From Nitrososphaerota archaeon (GTDB lineage: Archaea; Thermoproteota; Nitrososphaeria; Nitrososphaerales; Gagatemarchaeaceae), in NCBI GenBank assembly GCA_005877365.1, contig VBPP01000080.1:1-12532 (forward strand): a stretch of DNA of 12,532 nucleotides, given 5' to 3'. Under the pieces are notes generated by a model. The model did no database searches. It saw nothing but the letters and a program-made list of their open reading frames with translations, and was not told the DNA's origin. The translations under genes were made by a program, and so were the position numbers. Shown here in pieces: positions 7,166 to 12,532 of the stretch; the stretch's first letter is position 1, and each line of letters begins with the position of its first letter.

Positions 7166-8571
7166 ACCCCCGCCCTCTCCAGGACTGTCTTCGCGAAATC
7201 CGGGCCCCTCGAGAGTGGTATCTTCGCGCCCGCTGCCATCATGTGCCCGCCGCCGACGCCGCCCATCTTCTCGGCGGCCTCTCTCATCATGACACCCAGG
7301 TTTACTTCACGGTTGTGGGAGTCGCCCACCCTGCTCGAAATCTTGAGTTCCGACTCTCCCGACTTCGTCCTCGCCACTATCACCCTGTCTTTGAATTGAG
7401 GGGCAGAAGCCAGGATCGAGGTGACCGGTCCGAGTAGCTTCTCATCGACAAGGTCATCTCCCGTTACGAATGCGAAGTCCTCCCTGATCTCGACTCTACC
7501 CGAGTCAGAGAGAATTCCCTGAACGGACTTGTTGATCTCCGCCCTATATTCGCTGAGGAGCCTCATACCCTCCCTGAGCGAATCGCTTCTATCTCCAACG
7601 CAGATCGACAGGCCGAGTCCGGGCTTGCCCATTCTTCCGCAGGAGTTCAAGAGAGTCGCAAACTCCCTCGCGTCTCGGAGGGGAGTGAACGCGTCCTCCA
7701 TCCCGAGAGTATAGATATCGCCGATAAGCGCCCCGATGACTTCAGCTCCCCCTCCTCCTGCCGGGGCTAGGAAACTTGCTACTACCTCAGTCACCTTCTT
7801 CTTCTCTTCGCTTGAAAGTTCGGCAAGAGTCCTCCACTTCGCGGACTCCTTCATCCTGATCCCCGCCTTGATGAGAGCCGCGAGTGCCGCGTCCTTGCTC
7901 CCCGAGAGTCCCTTGATGAAGGGGGAAGATGACGACGCGATCGCCTCGTGCAGAGGGCGAGTCTCCCTGCCGTAGAAGAGAAGGTCCTTGGAGACTGTCA
8001 AGAGACCGCTCGACTGGGCTTCTTCGAGGGCTTTACCGTTGAGGCCGGTTAGGGAGCGCCCCTCCCCCACGTCTTGTCGGTCAGCGACCGCTCCGACCAC
8101 AGAGAGGTAGGCGAGGTCCCTGTTTGAATAGTCGAGGGCGCGGGCAAAGTAGTAGGCCATCGTGGATGAGCATGCCTCTGTACCACCGTCGTAACCGTAC
8201 TGCCAGGCGTTTACCACCGCAGGGTTTCTCGCGCTGACCTCGGGCAGCTCGTGGTGATCGAGCACGAGGAACCTGTTGTCAAGCGCCAATGCCAGTTCGC
8301 TGACAAGCGTTGATCCCAGGTCGGTGAAGATGTAGAAGTCGTATCTCTCTTCTCTCAGGACTTCAATCGTCTTCGGGTCAAGGTCGGGTACCGTACGCCC
8401 AGAGACGGTTGCTCCCCTCCTCGCAAGCGCAACGAACGTCATCGCGCCGCTACAGAGGCCGTCGGCGTCGATGTGCGTTACTACGATGAACTTCTTGCCA
8501 TCCTTCATCGAGTTCATGAGATTCCGAGAGAGTTCGTCGTACCGATTGAGGAGCTCGTCGAAGTTTGCCAT
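7162..8571 (-). CDS. RecJ-like DHH/DHHA1 family phosphoesterase (archaeal GAN/RecJ-type nuclease)
   Basis: A metal-dependent phosphoesterase, likely a single-strand-specific exonuclease of the archaeal RecJ type; some relatives (GAN) bind the GINS complex at the replisome. The DHH domain carries HIDADG at residues 33-38, an aspartate at 84 (FTDLG), DHH at 105-107 (LDHHELPE), and GAVADRQD at 160-167, matching the two-manganese site. The C-terminal DHHA1 domain has GGGHMMAAGA at about 440-449. The 469-residue length fits archaeal RecJ-like proteins and is shorter than bacterial RecJ. It starts at ATG 8571, 21 bp after the S15 stop, with GGTGA about 10 bases upstream. The neighbourhood with S15 is, to my knowledge, common in archaea. 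A nanoRNase/c-di-AMP phosphodiesterase role is less likely. The replisome role is inference. Confidence 0.87.
   Translation of the reverse strand: MANFDELLNRYDELSRNLMNSMKDGKKFIVVTHIDADGLCSGAMTFVALARRGATVSGRTVPDLDPKTIEVLREERYDFYIFTDLGSTLVSELALALDNRFLVLDHHELPEVSARNPAVVNAWQYGYDGGTEACSSTMAYYFARALDYSNRDLAYLSVVGAVADRQDVGEGRSLTGLNGKALEEAQSSGLLTVSKDLLFYGRETRPLHEAIASSSSPFIKGLSGSKDAALAALIKAGIRMKESAKWRTLAELSSEEKKKVTEVVASFLAPAGGGGAEVIGALIGDIYTLGMEDAFTPLRDAREFATLLNSCGRMGKPGLGLSICVGDRSDSLREGMRLLSEYRAEINKSVQGILSDSGRVEIREDFAFVTGDDLVDEKLLGPVTSILASAPQFKDRVIVARTKSGESELKISSRVGDSHNREVNLGVMMREAAEKMGGVGGGHMMAAGAKIPLSRGPDFAKTVLERAGV
7174..7180 (-). promoter_or_regulatory. Shine-Dalgarno site for pcc1
   Basis: On the minus strand this reads GGAGAGG, eight bases before the TTG at 7165, inside the last codons of the DHH gene. 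With the TTGA start/stop overlap it suggests that pcc1 is translated by coupling to the upstream gene. Confidence 0.5.
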
Positions 8572-8592
8572 TCTCGATGGTCACCCGAGAGC

Positions 8593-9042
8593 TCAGGAGA
8601 GCTGGGCAACGATGGCGGTGTACTTGAAGTCCTTGGAGAGGGTGCCTATTCTTTTGTAATATTTGGAGAGGCGATATATCTTCGCCTCGATCAACTCCAA
8701 GGAGCGTACGTTCTTCCTGTCGCTCTTGTGTGCGTCCAGGTGCTTCTGGACCCTCTTCGCCTTCTCGACTAGGTTCTGAAGGTCTTCGGGCACCTTCGGA
8801 GCCATCTTTGCCTGAGTAAGGACTTCGCCGATAGAGATTCCCATCACGGGCTTCGCGAGAGGAACGCCGTATTCGTCCCTGAGCATCGTACCAATCTGAC
8901 TTGGTGTCAAACCATCCTTCGCGAGCTTGATTGTCAGCGACTTGAGCTCTTCCGCTCCCTGCTTCACCCACGTCGGTGTCTTGTTACCCACGGGCCTGGT
9001 TACGTGCGACTTCCCGTGCCTGTGCGAATGAATCCGTGCCGT
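8593..9042 (-). CDS. rps15: 30S ribosomal protein S15 (archaeal S13e/S15 type), apparent ACG start
   Basis: An archaeal-type S15, longer than the bacterial one, binding 16S rRNA. The core pattern is clear: TPTWVKQG, GLTPSQIGTMLRDEYGVP, the LEL-IEAKIYRLSKYYKR stretch and the C-terminal KDFKYTA. The first ordinary start in frame is GTG 8991, which would give 132 residues and remove the conserved N-terminus. The 17 codons upstream encode XARIHSHRHGKSHVTRP, the expected archaeal beginning (MARxHxRRxGKS), and an in-frame TGA lies three codons before X. X is ACG at 9042-9040, giving 149 residues, the normal family length. ATT at 9033 is a second candidate, nine bases after GGGAG. The N-terminal 43 bp overlap the end of the pyrophosphatase gene. 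A TTTATC box at about 9080-9085 might be an internal promoter. Identity is certain; the start codon is inferred. Confidence 0.9.
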   Translation of the reverse strand, partial: TARIHSHRHGKSHVTRPVGNKTPTWVKQGAEELKSLTIKLAKDGLTPSQIGTMLRDEYGVPLAKPVMGISIGEVLTQAKMAPKVPEDLQNLVEKAKRVQKHLDAHKSDRKNVRSLELIEAKIYRLSKYYKRIGTLSKDFKYTAIVAQLS

Positions 9043-9674
9043 CTCCCGTCAGCTCGTTGGCTGTCATCGAGGTTCTGCTGATAAACGTTCCCTCCTAGCC
9101 TGACGTACCACTCGCCAAACTTCGTCACAGCCTCCGCCCGATGAGAGATGCGGCATTTCTCGTCGATGCTCAGCTGAGCCATAGTGTGCCTGTGACCGGC
9201 GGGGATGAAGATCGGGTCGAACCCGAAGCCACCCCTCCCGGCCGCCCTCTTCGCTATCGCGCCGACGATGCTACCGCGGAATACCGTCGGCACTCCTGCG
9301 GGCTCGCAGTAGGCGACGGCGCTCCGGAAGGTGGCTCTCCTCTCCTCCTCCTTCCCTTTGCCCCCCAGCAGCCGCAGGATGGCCTCTGAACCAATCGACC
9401 GGAAGACGAATGAGGCGTAGGGGCCCGGAAATCCGCCCAGGGCGTCGATGAAGAGGCCAGTATCCTCGACGATCAGGGGGCGTCCATACTTTTTCGAGGC
9501 GTCGGCGGAGGCGAACCTCGCCACCTCCGCAACGTCGTCCGACTGTATTTCGAGCCCTTTTCCACGCAACCGCCTGACCCCCACTCCGACCCTGCTCAGA
9601 GCTAGTTCCACCTCCCGAAACTTGTGGGAGTTCGACGTAGCGAAGCTGATGGTTATGTCAATTTTTTCGTTCAT
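9000..9674 (-). CDS. rdgB: XTP/dITP pyrophosphatase, HAM1/RdgB family, with C-terminal extension
   Basis: A nucleotide-pool cleaning enzyme that hydrolyses ITP, dITP and XTP to monophosphates. Family motifs are in order: FATSNSHKFREV at residues 11-22, the catalytic VEDTGLFIDALGGFPGPYAS at 69-88, GFGFDPIF at 149-156, and SHRAEAVTKF at 177-186. Archaeal relatives normally end shortly after this last helix, at roughly 185-195 residues. Here the frame continues about 30 residues past WYVRL to 224, and that tail runs into the S15 N-terminal coding region. A TAG lies in the +1 frame directly after this point, so a one-base change would restore the usual length. It starts at ATG 9674, overlapping the bud32 stop by 4 bp (ATGA). 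The core identification is firm; the tail may be a real overlap or a frameshift. Confidence 0.9.
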   Translation of the reverse strand: MNEKIDITISFATSNSHKFREVELALSRVGVGVRRLRGKGLEIQSDDVAEVARFASADASKKYGRPLIVEDTGLFIDALGGFPGPYASFVFRSIGSEAILRLLGGKGKEEERRATFRSAVAYCEPAGVPTVFRGSIVGAIAKRAAGRGGFGFDPIFIPAGHRHTMAQLSIDEKCRISHRAEAVTKFGEWYVRLGGNVYQQNLDDSQRADGRRHGFIRTGTGSRT

Positions 9675-10351
9675 TCAACCCTCGCGTATCGCCCCCTCCT
9701 TTCGATCTCGGCCACCTGCCTCGTCACGTCACGTACTTCCCCGGGACCCACCTCACCTCCATATCCCTCGAGGAGGGCGGCGTATGCCTTCGAAGCCACC
9801 TCCGAATGCGCCCCAGTGAGCGTCTCCTTCGCGAGCCTCAGGTCGACCGCCCGGTCCTCGAGCCTCGTGGTGCGGATAGCTAACCCGAAGTCGATCAGAG
9901 TCAGCTCCTTGTCGTTGCTCTTGTCGTCGACGTTGTCGAGGAGAACGTTCGATGTTGTTAGGTCACCGTGCATGATTCCGGACGCGTGAAGACGCGCCAC
10001 CTCACCCCCCAATTCGGCGAAGACACGCTCCAGCTCCTCTAGGGGAAGGGAGGAGACCGCCTCCTTCAGCCTTCGACCCTTCATCCACTGCATCACGATT
10101 AGCGCGTTTGCGGGGTCTACAAAGTAGAGGAGCGGTGTGCGAGCACCGGAGCGTTTCGCGTCGTGGATCATCTCCGCTTCACGGGCCGTCCGCTGTCGCC
10201 TGATCGCGTCGTCGAGAAGCTTCAGGCGGTACTCGAATGGTCGCCGGAACTTGAAGACGGCATCCAAGCCGCACCACCTGCCGCGCAGCAGGTCGGCCTC
10301 GGCTCCCCTGTAGATCACCCTCGTACCGCCCTCGCCCACCTCCGACCGCAA
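9671..10351 (-). CDS. bud32: KEOPS kinase/ATPase subunit Bud32
   Basis: A small atypical RIO-like protein kinase that works as an ATPase for Kae1 in KEOPS-dependent tRNA t6A formation. From the TTG start: GAEADLL at residues 16-22 replaces the glycine loop, Lys34 in VFKFR is the ATP-anchoring lysine, YRLKLLD..IRRQRTAREAEMI (41-62) is the Bud32 signature helix, HGDLTTSNV at 128-136 is the catalytic loop, and DFGLA at 154-158 binds metal. EDRAVDLRLAKETLTGAHSE (165-184) is another hallmark. I prefer TTG 10351 over ATG 10372: it gives 226 residues, the usual length for free-standing archaeal Bud32, avoids a 20 bp overlap, lies one base after the kae1 stop, and has GGAGGGAG seven to eight bases upstream. 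The final RRGRYARVE resembles the Bud32 C-terminal tail. Confidence 0.93.
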   Translation of the reverse strand: MRSEVGEGGTRVIYRGAEADLLRGRWCGLDAVFKFRRPFEYRLKLLDDAIRRQRTAREAEMIHDAKRSGARTPLLYFVDPANALIVMQWMKGRRLKEAVSSLPLEELERVFAELGGEVARLHASGIMHGDLTTSNVLLDNVDDKSNDKELTLIDFGLAIRTTRLEDRAVDLRLAKETLTGAHSEVASKAYAALLEGYGGEVGPGEVRDVTRQVAEIERRGRYARVE

Positions 10352-10352
10352 C

Positions 10353-11345
10353 CTACTCCCTCCAGGGGACATCGACCTGGTCGAGCCTCCACGATTGCCT
10401 AGTCGAGGCTTCCTCCACCGAGGTGGTGACCCCCTTCGAGTGCGCGAGATGACCGGTCCACGCGATCTGCGAGCCGCAGTCTCCGCTGAAACGCAGGGGA
10501 ACGACGTGAAAGCTGGCCGAGTGTCTCCTCGTCATCAACTCCATCATCCTCGCGAGCCTCCTGTTCGCCGCGACCCCCCCCACTATCATAACCTCCTTTT
10601 TTCCGGTGAACGCGAGCGCCCTCTCGGTCACCTCCACCATCATCGCGAAGGCGGTCTCCTGAATCGAGAAGCAGATGTCCCCGAAACCTTCGCCTCCGTC
10701 GAGTAGCCTCTTCGCCGTGGTGAGGATTCCGGAGAATGACACGTCGTTCCCCTTGACTGTGTAGGGGAGGGGGATGAAGCGGCTTGACATCGATGCGGCC
10801 CGCTCGACCTGCATTCCGCATGGCGAAGAGAGACCGGCGTGCCGCCCGAACTGGTCGAGGAGCTGCCCCAGAGTGAGGTCCAGGGTTTCACCCAGGACAC
10901 GCCAGCGCCCGTACGAAAATGCGACCACCATGCTGTGCCCCCCTGAGACGAGAAGTACGAGCGGGTCTTCCGTTGCTGTCAGTAGGCACCCGAGTTCTAT
11001 GTGGCCTATCGCATGGTTGACAGGAACGATAGGTTTGGCCAACGAGAGGGCTAGAGTGCGAGCCACGACGGCACCCACCCTTAGGCAGGGACCTAGCCCT
11101 GGTCCCATGGAATAAGCGACCGCGTCTATGTCGCCCTGGGCGACTCCCGAGGTGAGGAGCGCATCCCGGAGGACGCGCGGGGCTGCCTTCACGTGACTCA
11201 GGGAAGCCAGGTATGGATGGATCCCGCTTCCCTCCGGCGGGGTGTAGACCTCTCTCACGTCTGAGAGTATCTTCCCTTCTCTCGAGGCGACGGCAACCGA
11301 GAAGGTGTGCGCGGTCCTTTCTATCCCGACTACGAACCTTCCCAT
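10353..11345 (-). CDS. kae1: KEOPS catalytic subunit Kae1 (tRNA t6A threonylcarbamoyltransferase, TsaD family)
   Basis: The catalytic subunit that transfers threonylcarbamoyl from TC-AMP to A37 of tRNA. The ASKHA-fold start is GIERTAHTF (residues 7-15), then GIHP (41-44), GPGLGPCLRVG (81-91), the metal-binding NHAIGHIE with H111 and H115, SGGH at 134-137, KGNDVSFSG (198-206), QETAFAMMVEVTERAL (229-244), VGGVAANRRL (255-264) and SGDCGSQIAWTG with metal ligand D289. At 330 residues it is full length. Oddities: the tyrosine that binds metal in Pyrococcus Kae1 (YVSGGN) is Leu132 and the motif is LVSGGH, as in bacterial TsaD, and GDNG reads GDCG. It starts at ATG 11345, two bases after the stop of the hypothetical gene, and is followed by bud32, so they are probably one transcript. 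Confidence 0.95.
   Translation of the reverse strand: MGRFVVGIERTAHTFSVAVASREGKILSDVREVYTPPEGSGIHPYLASLSHVKAAPRVLRDALLTSGVAQGDIDAVAYSMGPGLGPCLRVGAVVARTLALSLAKPIVPVNHAIGHIELGCLLTATEDPLVLLVSGGHSMVVAFSYGRWRVLGETLDLTLGQLLDQFGRHAGLSSPCGMQVERAASMSSRFIPLPYTVKGNDVSFSGILTTAKRLLDGGEGFGDICFSIQETAFAMMVEVTERALAFTGKKEVMIVGGVAANRRLARMMELMTRRHSASFHVVPLRFSGDCGSQIAWTGHLAHSKGVTTSVEEASTRQSWRLDQVDVPWRE
10356..10363 (-). promoter_or_regulatory. Shine-Dalgarno site deciding the bud32 start
   Basis: The minus strand reads GGAGGGAG here, inside the last codons of kae1; the GGAGG core is 7 bases before TTG 10351 and downstream of ATG 10372. This is the main reason to start bud32 at the TTG. It also indicates coupled translation of kae1 and bud32. 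Confidence 0.65.
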
Positions 11346-11347
11346 GT

Positions 11348-11875
11348 CTACGGCTTCCGCGTCTGTCTGTAGAGGTCGCCGAGAAGGTTGATGTACGGCT
11401 TGACCTCGAGAAGAAAGTCGTCGAACTTCGCCCTCTCGAATCTGACGGAATGCTTTCCGTCCTCCGCTATGATCCTCGCGGCGAGGACAATCCCCCCGCT
11501 CCTCTCCGGCTCGGGCTTCAATCGGGGGAAGTGTATCAGGGCGCCGTATCCCACCTTCTTCCCCTTCTTCGTGAAGACGAGGTTATAGTACATGCTCATC
11601 GTCTGAGTGAACTGCCTTAGCTGCTTCTTTCTGCTCTCGCTCCTCTTCACGTTGTCAAAGTCGGTGGAGGAGAGGGTATCGACCATCTCTCTCACCGTCT
11701 TCAGGTCGCTCACCTTCGCGGTGTACCCGCCATACCCTATAGGGAGCTGATAGACGGAGTGCATCACTGAATCCCAGTCGTCGAGGACGACGAAGGTCTT
11801 GGTGTCGAGGTTCATCTCCCGCCTTATCTCATCACCGAGGACGTCCTCGATCGTCAGCTGCTTCTTCTTAGCCAC
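11348..11875 (-). CDS. Hypothetical protein, first gene of the KEOPS/S15 unit
   Basis: I do not recognise this protein. From the GTG at 11875 it has 175 residues, no membrane segment and no signal peptide. The N-terminus is basic then mixed-charge (VAKKKQLTIEDVLGDEIRRE), followed by a hydrophobic strand, TFVVLDDWD (27-35). A charged middle helix (NVKRSESRKKQLRQF, 75-89) precedes a probable beta-rich part with YYNLVFTKKGKKVGYGALIHF (96-116) and GGIVLAARIIAEDGKHSVRFERAKF (127-151), and a final helix. This looks like a compact soluble globular protein, possibly nucleic-acid binding given its basic patches, which is a guess. The frame is open to 11896 with an ATG, but the GTG gives a natural start and sits about 24 bp from a TATA-like box, suggesting a leaderless message. 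The stop is two bases from kae1, so the two are almost certainly co-transcribed. Confidence 0.75.
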   Translation of the reverse strand: MAKKKQLTIEDVLGDEIRREMNLDTKTFVVLDDWDSVMHSVYQLPIGYGGYTAKVSDLKTVREMVDTLSSTDFDNVKRSESRKKQLRQFTQTMSMYYNLVFTKKGKKVGYGALIHFPRLKPEPERSGGIVLAARIIAEDGKHSVRFERAKFDDFLLEVKPYINLLGDLYRQTRKP

Positions 11876-11893
11876 GTGGGGGTAGGACGAACC

Positions 11894-11904
11894 CATATAG
11901 TTAT
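11894..11904. promoter_or_regulatory. TATA-like box in the divergent spacer between the KEOPS unit and COG1325 gene
   Basis: The 54 bp spacer (11876-11929) contains CATATAGTTAT. Its centre is about 24 bp from the GTG of the minus-strand hypothetical gene and about 31 bp from the ATG at 11930. Both spacings suit archaeal promoters with very short or no leader, so this may serve both directions. No ribosome site is obvious before either start, which fits leaderless initiation. Function is inferred from position and base content only. Confidence 0.45.
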
Positions 11905-11929
11905 CACTTGCGTATCAATCCAGGGACCG

Positions 11930-12364
11930 ATGGCGGGGAGCGAGATTCAGTCGGTCGAGGTTTCCTTCTTCGTCCACGCCACGGAGGATGAGTCGAGGCT
12001 GGTCAGGGCTGTAAGCTCGTTTTTTTCGCTTTCGGAACCCGAGGTCGAGGCGCTCGAGGGACACTTCGGCAACAGGATATCGCACGTGACATACCGCGTT
12101 ACGCGGGAGGGGGCGGCTCGCCTCTTCTCACGAATCGTCGCGCTCCTTTCGGGTGAGGAGACCGTGGCTATCCTGGGCGATAGGGGGAGGAACATCGACG
12201 AGAGAGGGGCGCTGTACCTGAGGTTCAACAAGCAGGAGTTGCTCGCCGGGAGGTTGGTTCTCGCCGAGAATGACCCCGTCCGCGTCAAGCTCAAGCCCAG
12301 GGGATACCTGAAGGGCGACCCCGCGACCTTCTACGCGGCAAGGCTGGGGCGTCATCCTCACTGA
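11930..12364 (+). CDS. COG1325-type RNA-binding protein, predicted exosome-associated subunit
   Basis: A small archaeal protein of the COG1325 group, predicted to act with the exosome or RNase P in RNA processing; to my knowledge its exact role is not settled. The diagnostic pieces are VSFFVHATEDE (about residues 10-20), the GHFGNRISHVTY stretch (about 44-55), and the C-terminal DERGALYLRFNKQELLAG followed by DPVRVKLKP. The ATG at 11930 gives 144 residues, close to family size, and begins just before the conserved strand; the frame is open further upstream to 11876 but that part overlaps the promoter spacer. A 7-base T run at 12020-12026 encodes Phe-Phe with TTT codons. Its stop overlaps the proposed CTG start of the next gene by two bases, suggesting a coupled pair as in archaeal exosome/RNase P clusters. 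Confidence 0.85.
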   Translation: MAGSEIQSVEVSFFVHATEDESRLVRAVSSFFSLSEPEVEALEGHFGNRISHVTYRVTREGAARLFSRIVALLSGEETVAILGDRGRNIDERGALYLRFNKQELLAGRLVLAENDPVRVKLKPRGYLKGDPATFYAARLGRHPH

Positions 12365-12532
12365 CACGAATAAGGGAGTCGAGGCGAAGGTACATACTGT
12401 TCAGAGGGGAGAAGCCATTCACTTCCCGGATGAAGGAGAGCCTGGTAAAGCGACTCACCCGCGAGAACGCCATCTCATCGAAGGCGACCCTCTGGCTCGG
12501 CCAGCACGTAATCATATTGACAAACCAGACCC
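12361..12532 (+). CDS. rnp2: RNase P protein component 2 (Pop5/Rnp2-like), 5' part only
   Basis: The last 172 bases encode, in one open frame, an N-terminus reading RESRRRYILFRGEKPF, then KESLVKRLTREN, SSKATLWL and HVIILTNQT at the window edge. Basic residues before RYILF, then a helix and an SKATLWL strand, resemble the beginning of archaeal Pop5 (Rnp2), a protein subunit of RNase P that matures tRNA 5' ends. Position directly after a COG1325 gene agrees with the known archaeal exosome/RNase P cluster. The frame is closed by a TGA at 12271-12273 and has no ATG, GTG or TTG between there and the conserved part. The best candidate is CTG at 12361, overlapping the previous stop (CTGA); ATA 12370 is another. 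The gene continues beyond the window. The family call is moderate because only about 57 residues are visible. Confidence 0.65.
   Translation, partial: MTRIRESRRRYILFRGEKPFTSRMKESLVKRLTRENAISSKATLWLGQHVIILTNQT

Noticed and set aside
8450..8971. A 173-codon minus-strand frame crossing S15 and the DHH gene start
   Set aside because: Another frame of two well-supported genes, with charged low-complexity composition and no domain.
8989..8991. GTG as the start of S15
   Set aside because: It would discard 17 residues that match the conserved archaeal S15 N-terminus and give a protein shorter than the family.
9000..9070. A 27-codon ATG frame (third frame) in the XTP/S15 overlap
   Set aside because: No ribosome site at a suitable distance, no recognisable product, and it lies within two real coding regions.
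10352..10372. ATG at 10372 as the bud32 start
   Set aside because: It overlaps kae1 by 20 bp and its ribosome site would have to lie further inside kae1, whereas GGAGGGAG is correctly spaced before TTG 10351. It cannot be fully excluded.
1..12532. tRNA, rRNA, CRISPR, insertion sequence, toxin-antitoxin or phage signals
   Set aside because: No repeat-spacer pattern, transposase motif, inverted terminal repeat or tRNA-like cloverleaf was seen; nearly every base is in a housekeeping gene, with spacers below 60 bp.

Overview
The window reads as a G+C-rich chromosomal segment of an archaeon, probably from the TACK side and perhaps related to Thaumarchaeota/Nitrososphaerota. Supporting this are archaeal-only or archaeal/eukaryotic proteins (L15e, S1e/S3Ae, archaeal-type S15, Kae1, Bud32, Pcc1, the COG1325 exosome-associated protein, a Pop5-like RNase P subunit), a RecJ-like DHH nuclease, TATA-like boxes close to start codons, and Shine-Dalgarno motifs at some internal genes. 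The phylum assignment is inference. Genes are packed tightly: 14 protein genes, no gap above about 60 bp, and no tRNA, rRNA, mobile element, CRISPR array or repeat array that I could see.

Layout. (1) Positions 4-996, plus strand: a thioredoxin-reductase-like ferredoxin-NADP reductase. It converges with a minus-strand unit (3682 to 998) of a pyridine nucleotide-disulfide oxidoreductase-like flavoprotein without its redox cysteine, a short D-3-phosphoglycerate dehydrogenase-type enzyme, and ribosomal protein L15e. (2) Position 3740 onward, plus strand: the YchF/Ola1-type P-loop protein, sharing a short TATA-containing spacer with the flavoprotein unit. (3) Positions 11875 down to 4941, minus strand: one nearly continuous run of nine genes: hypothetical, kae1, bud32, XTP/dITP pyrophosphatase, S15, RecJ-like DHH, pcc1, serS, S1e. 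It joins KEOPS (tRNA t6A synthesis) with seryl-tRNA charging, two small-subunit proteins, nucleotide-pool cleaning and a probable replication/repair nuclease. (4) Position 11930 to the right edge, plus strand: the COG1325 protein and the start of a Pop5-like RNase P gene, which looks like the beginning of the archaeal exosome/RNase P cluster, divergent from group 3.

The most notable signal concerns translation starts. S15 has a conserved archaeal N-terminus that continues 17 codons upstream of its first GTG, overlaps the preceding gene, and has no ATG, GTG or TTG; ACG at 9042 is the best-aligned start. The Pop5-like gene also lacks a canonical start and seems to begin at a CTG overlapping the previous stop. 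Five other genes are best started at TTG and two at GTG. I found no clear new multi-gene system: this is mostly conserved housekeeping DNA, with several unusual protein and start-site details.
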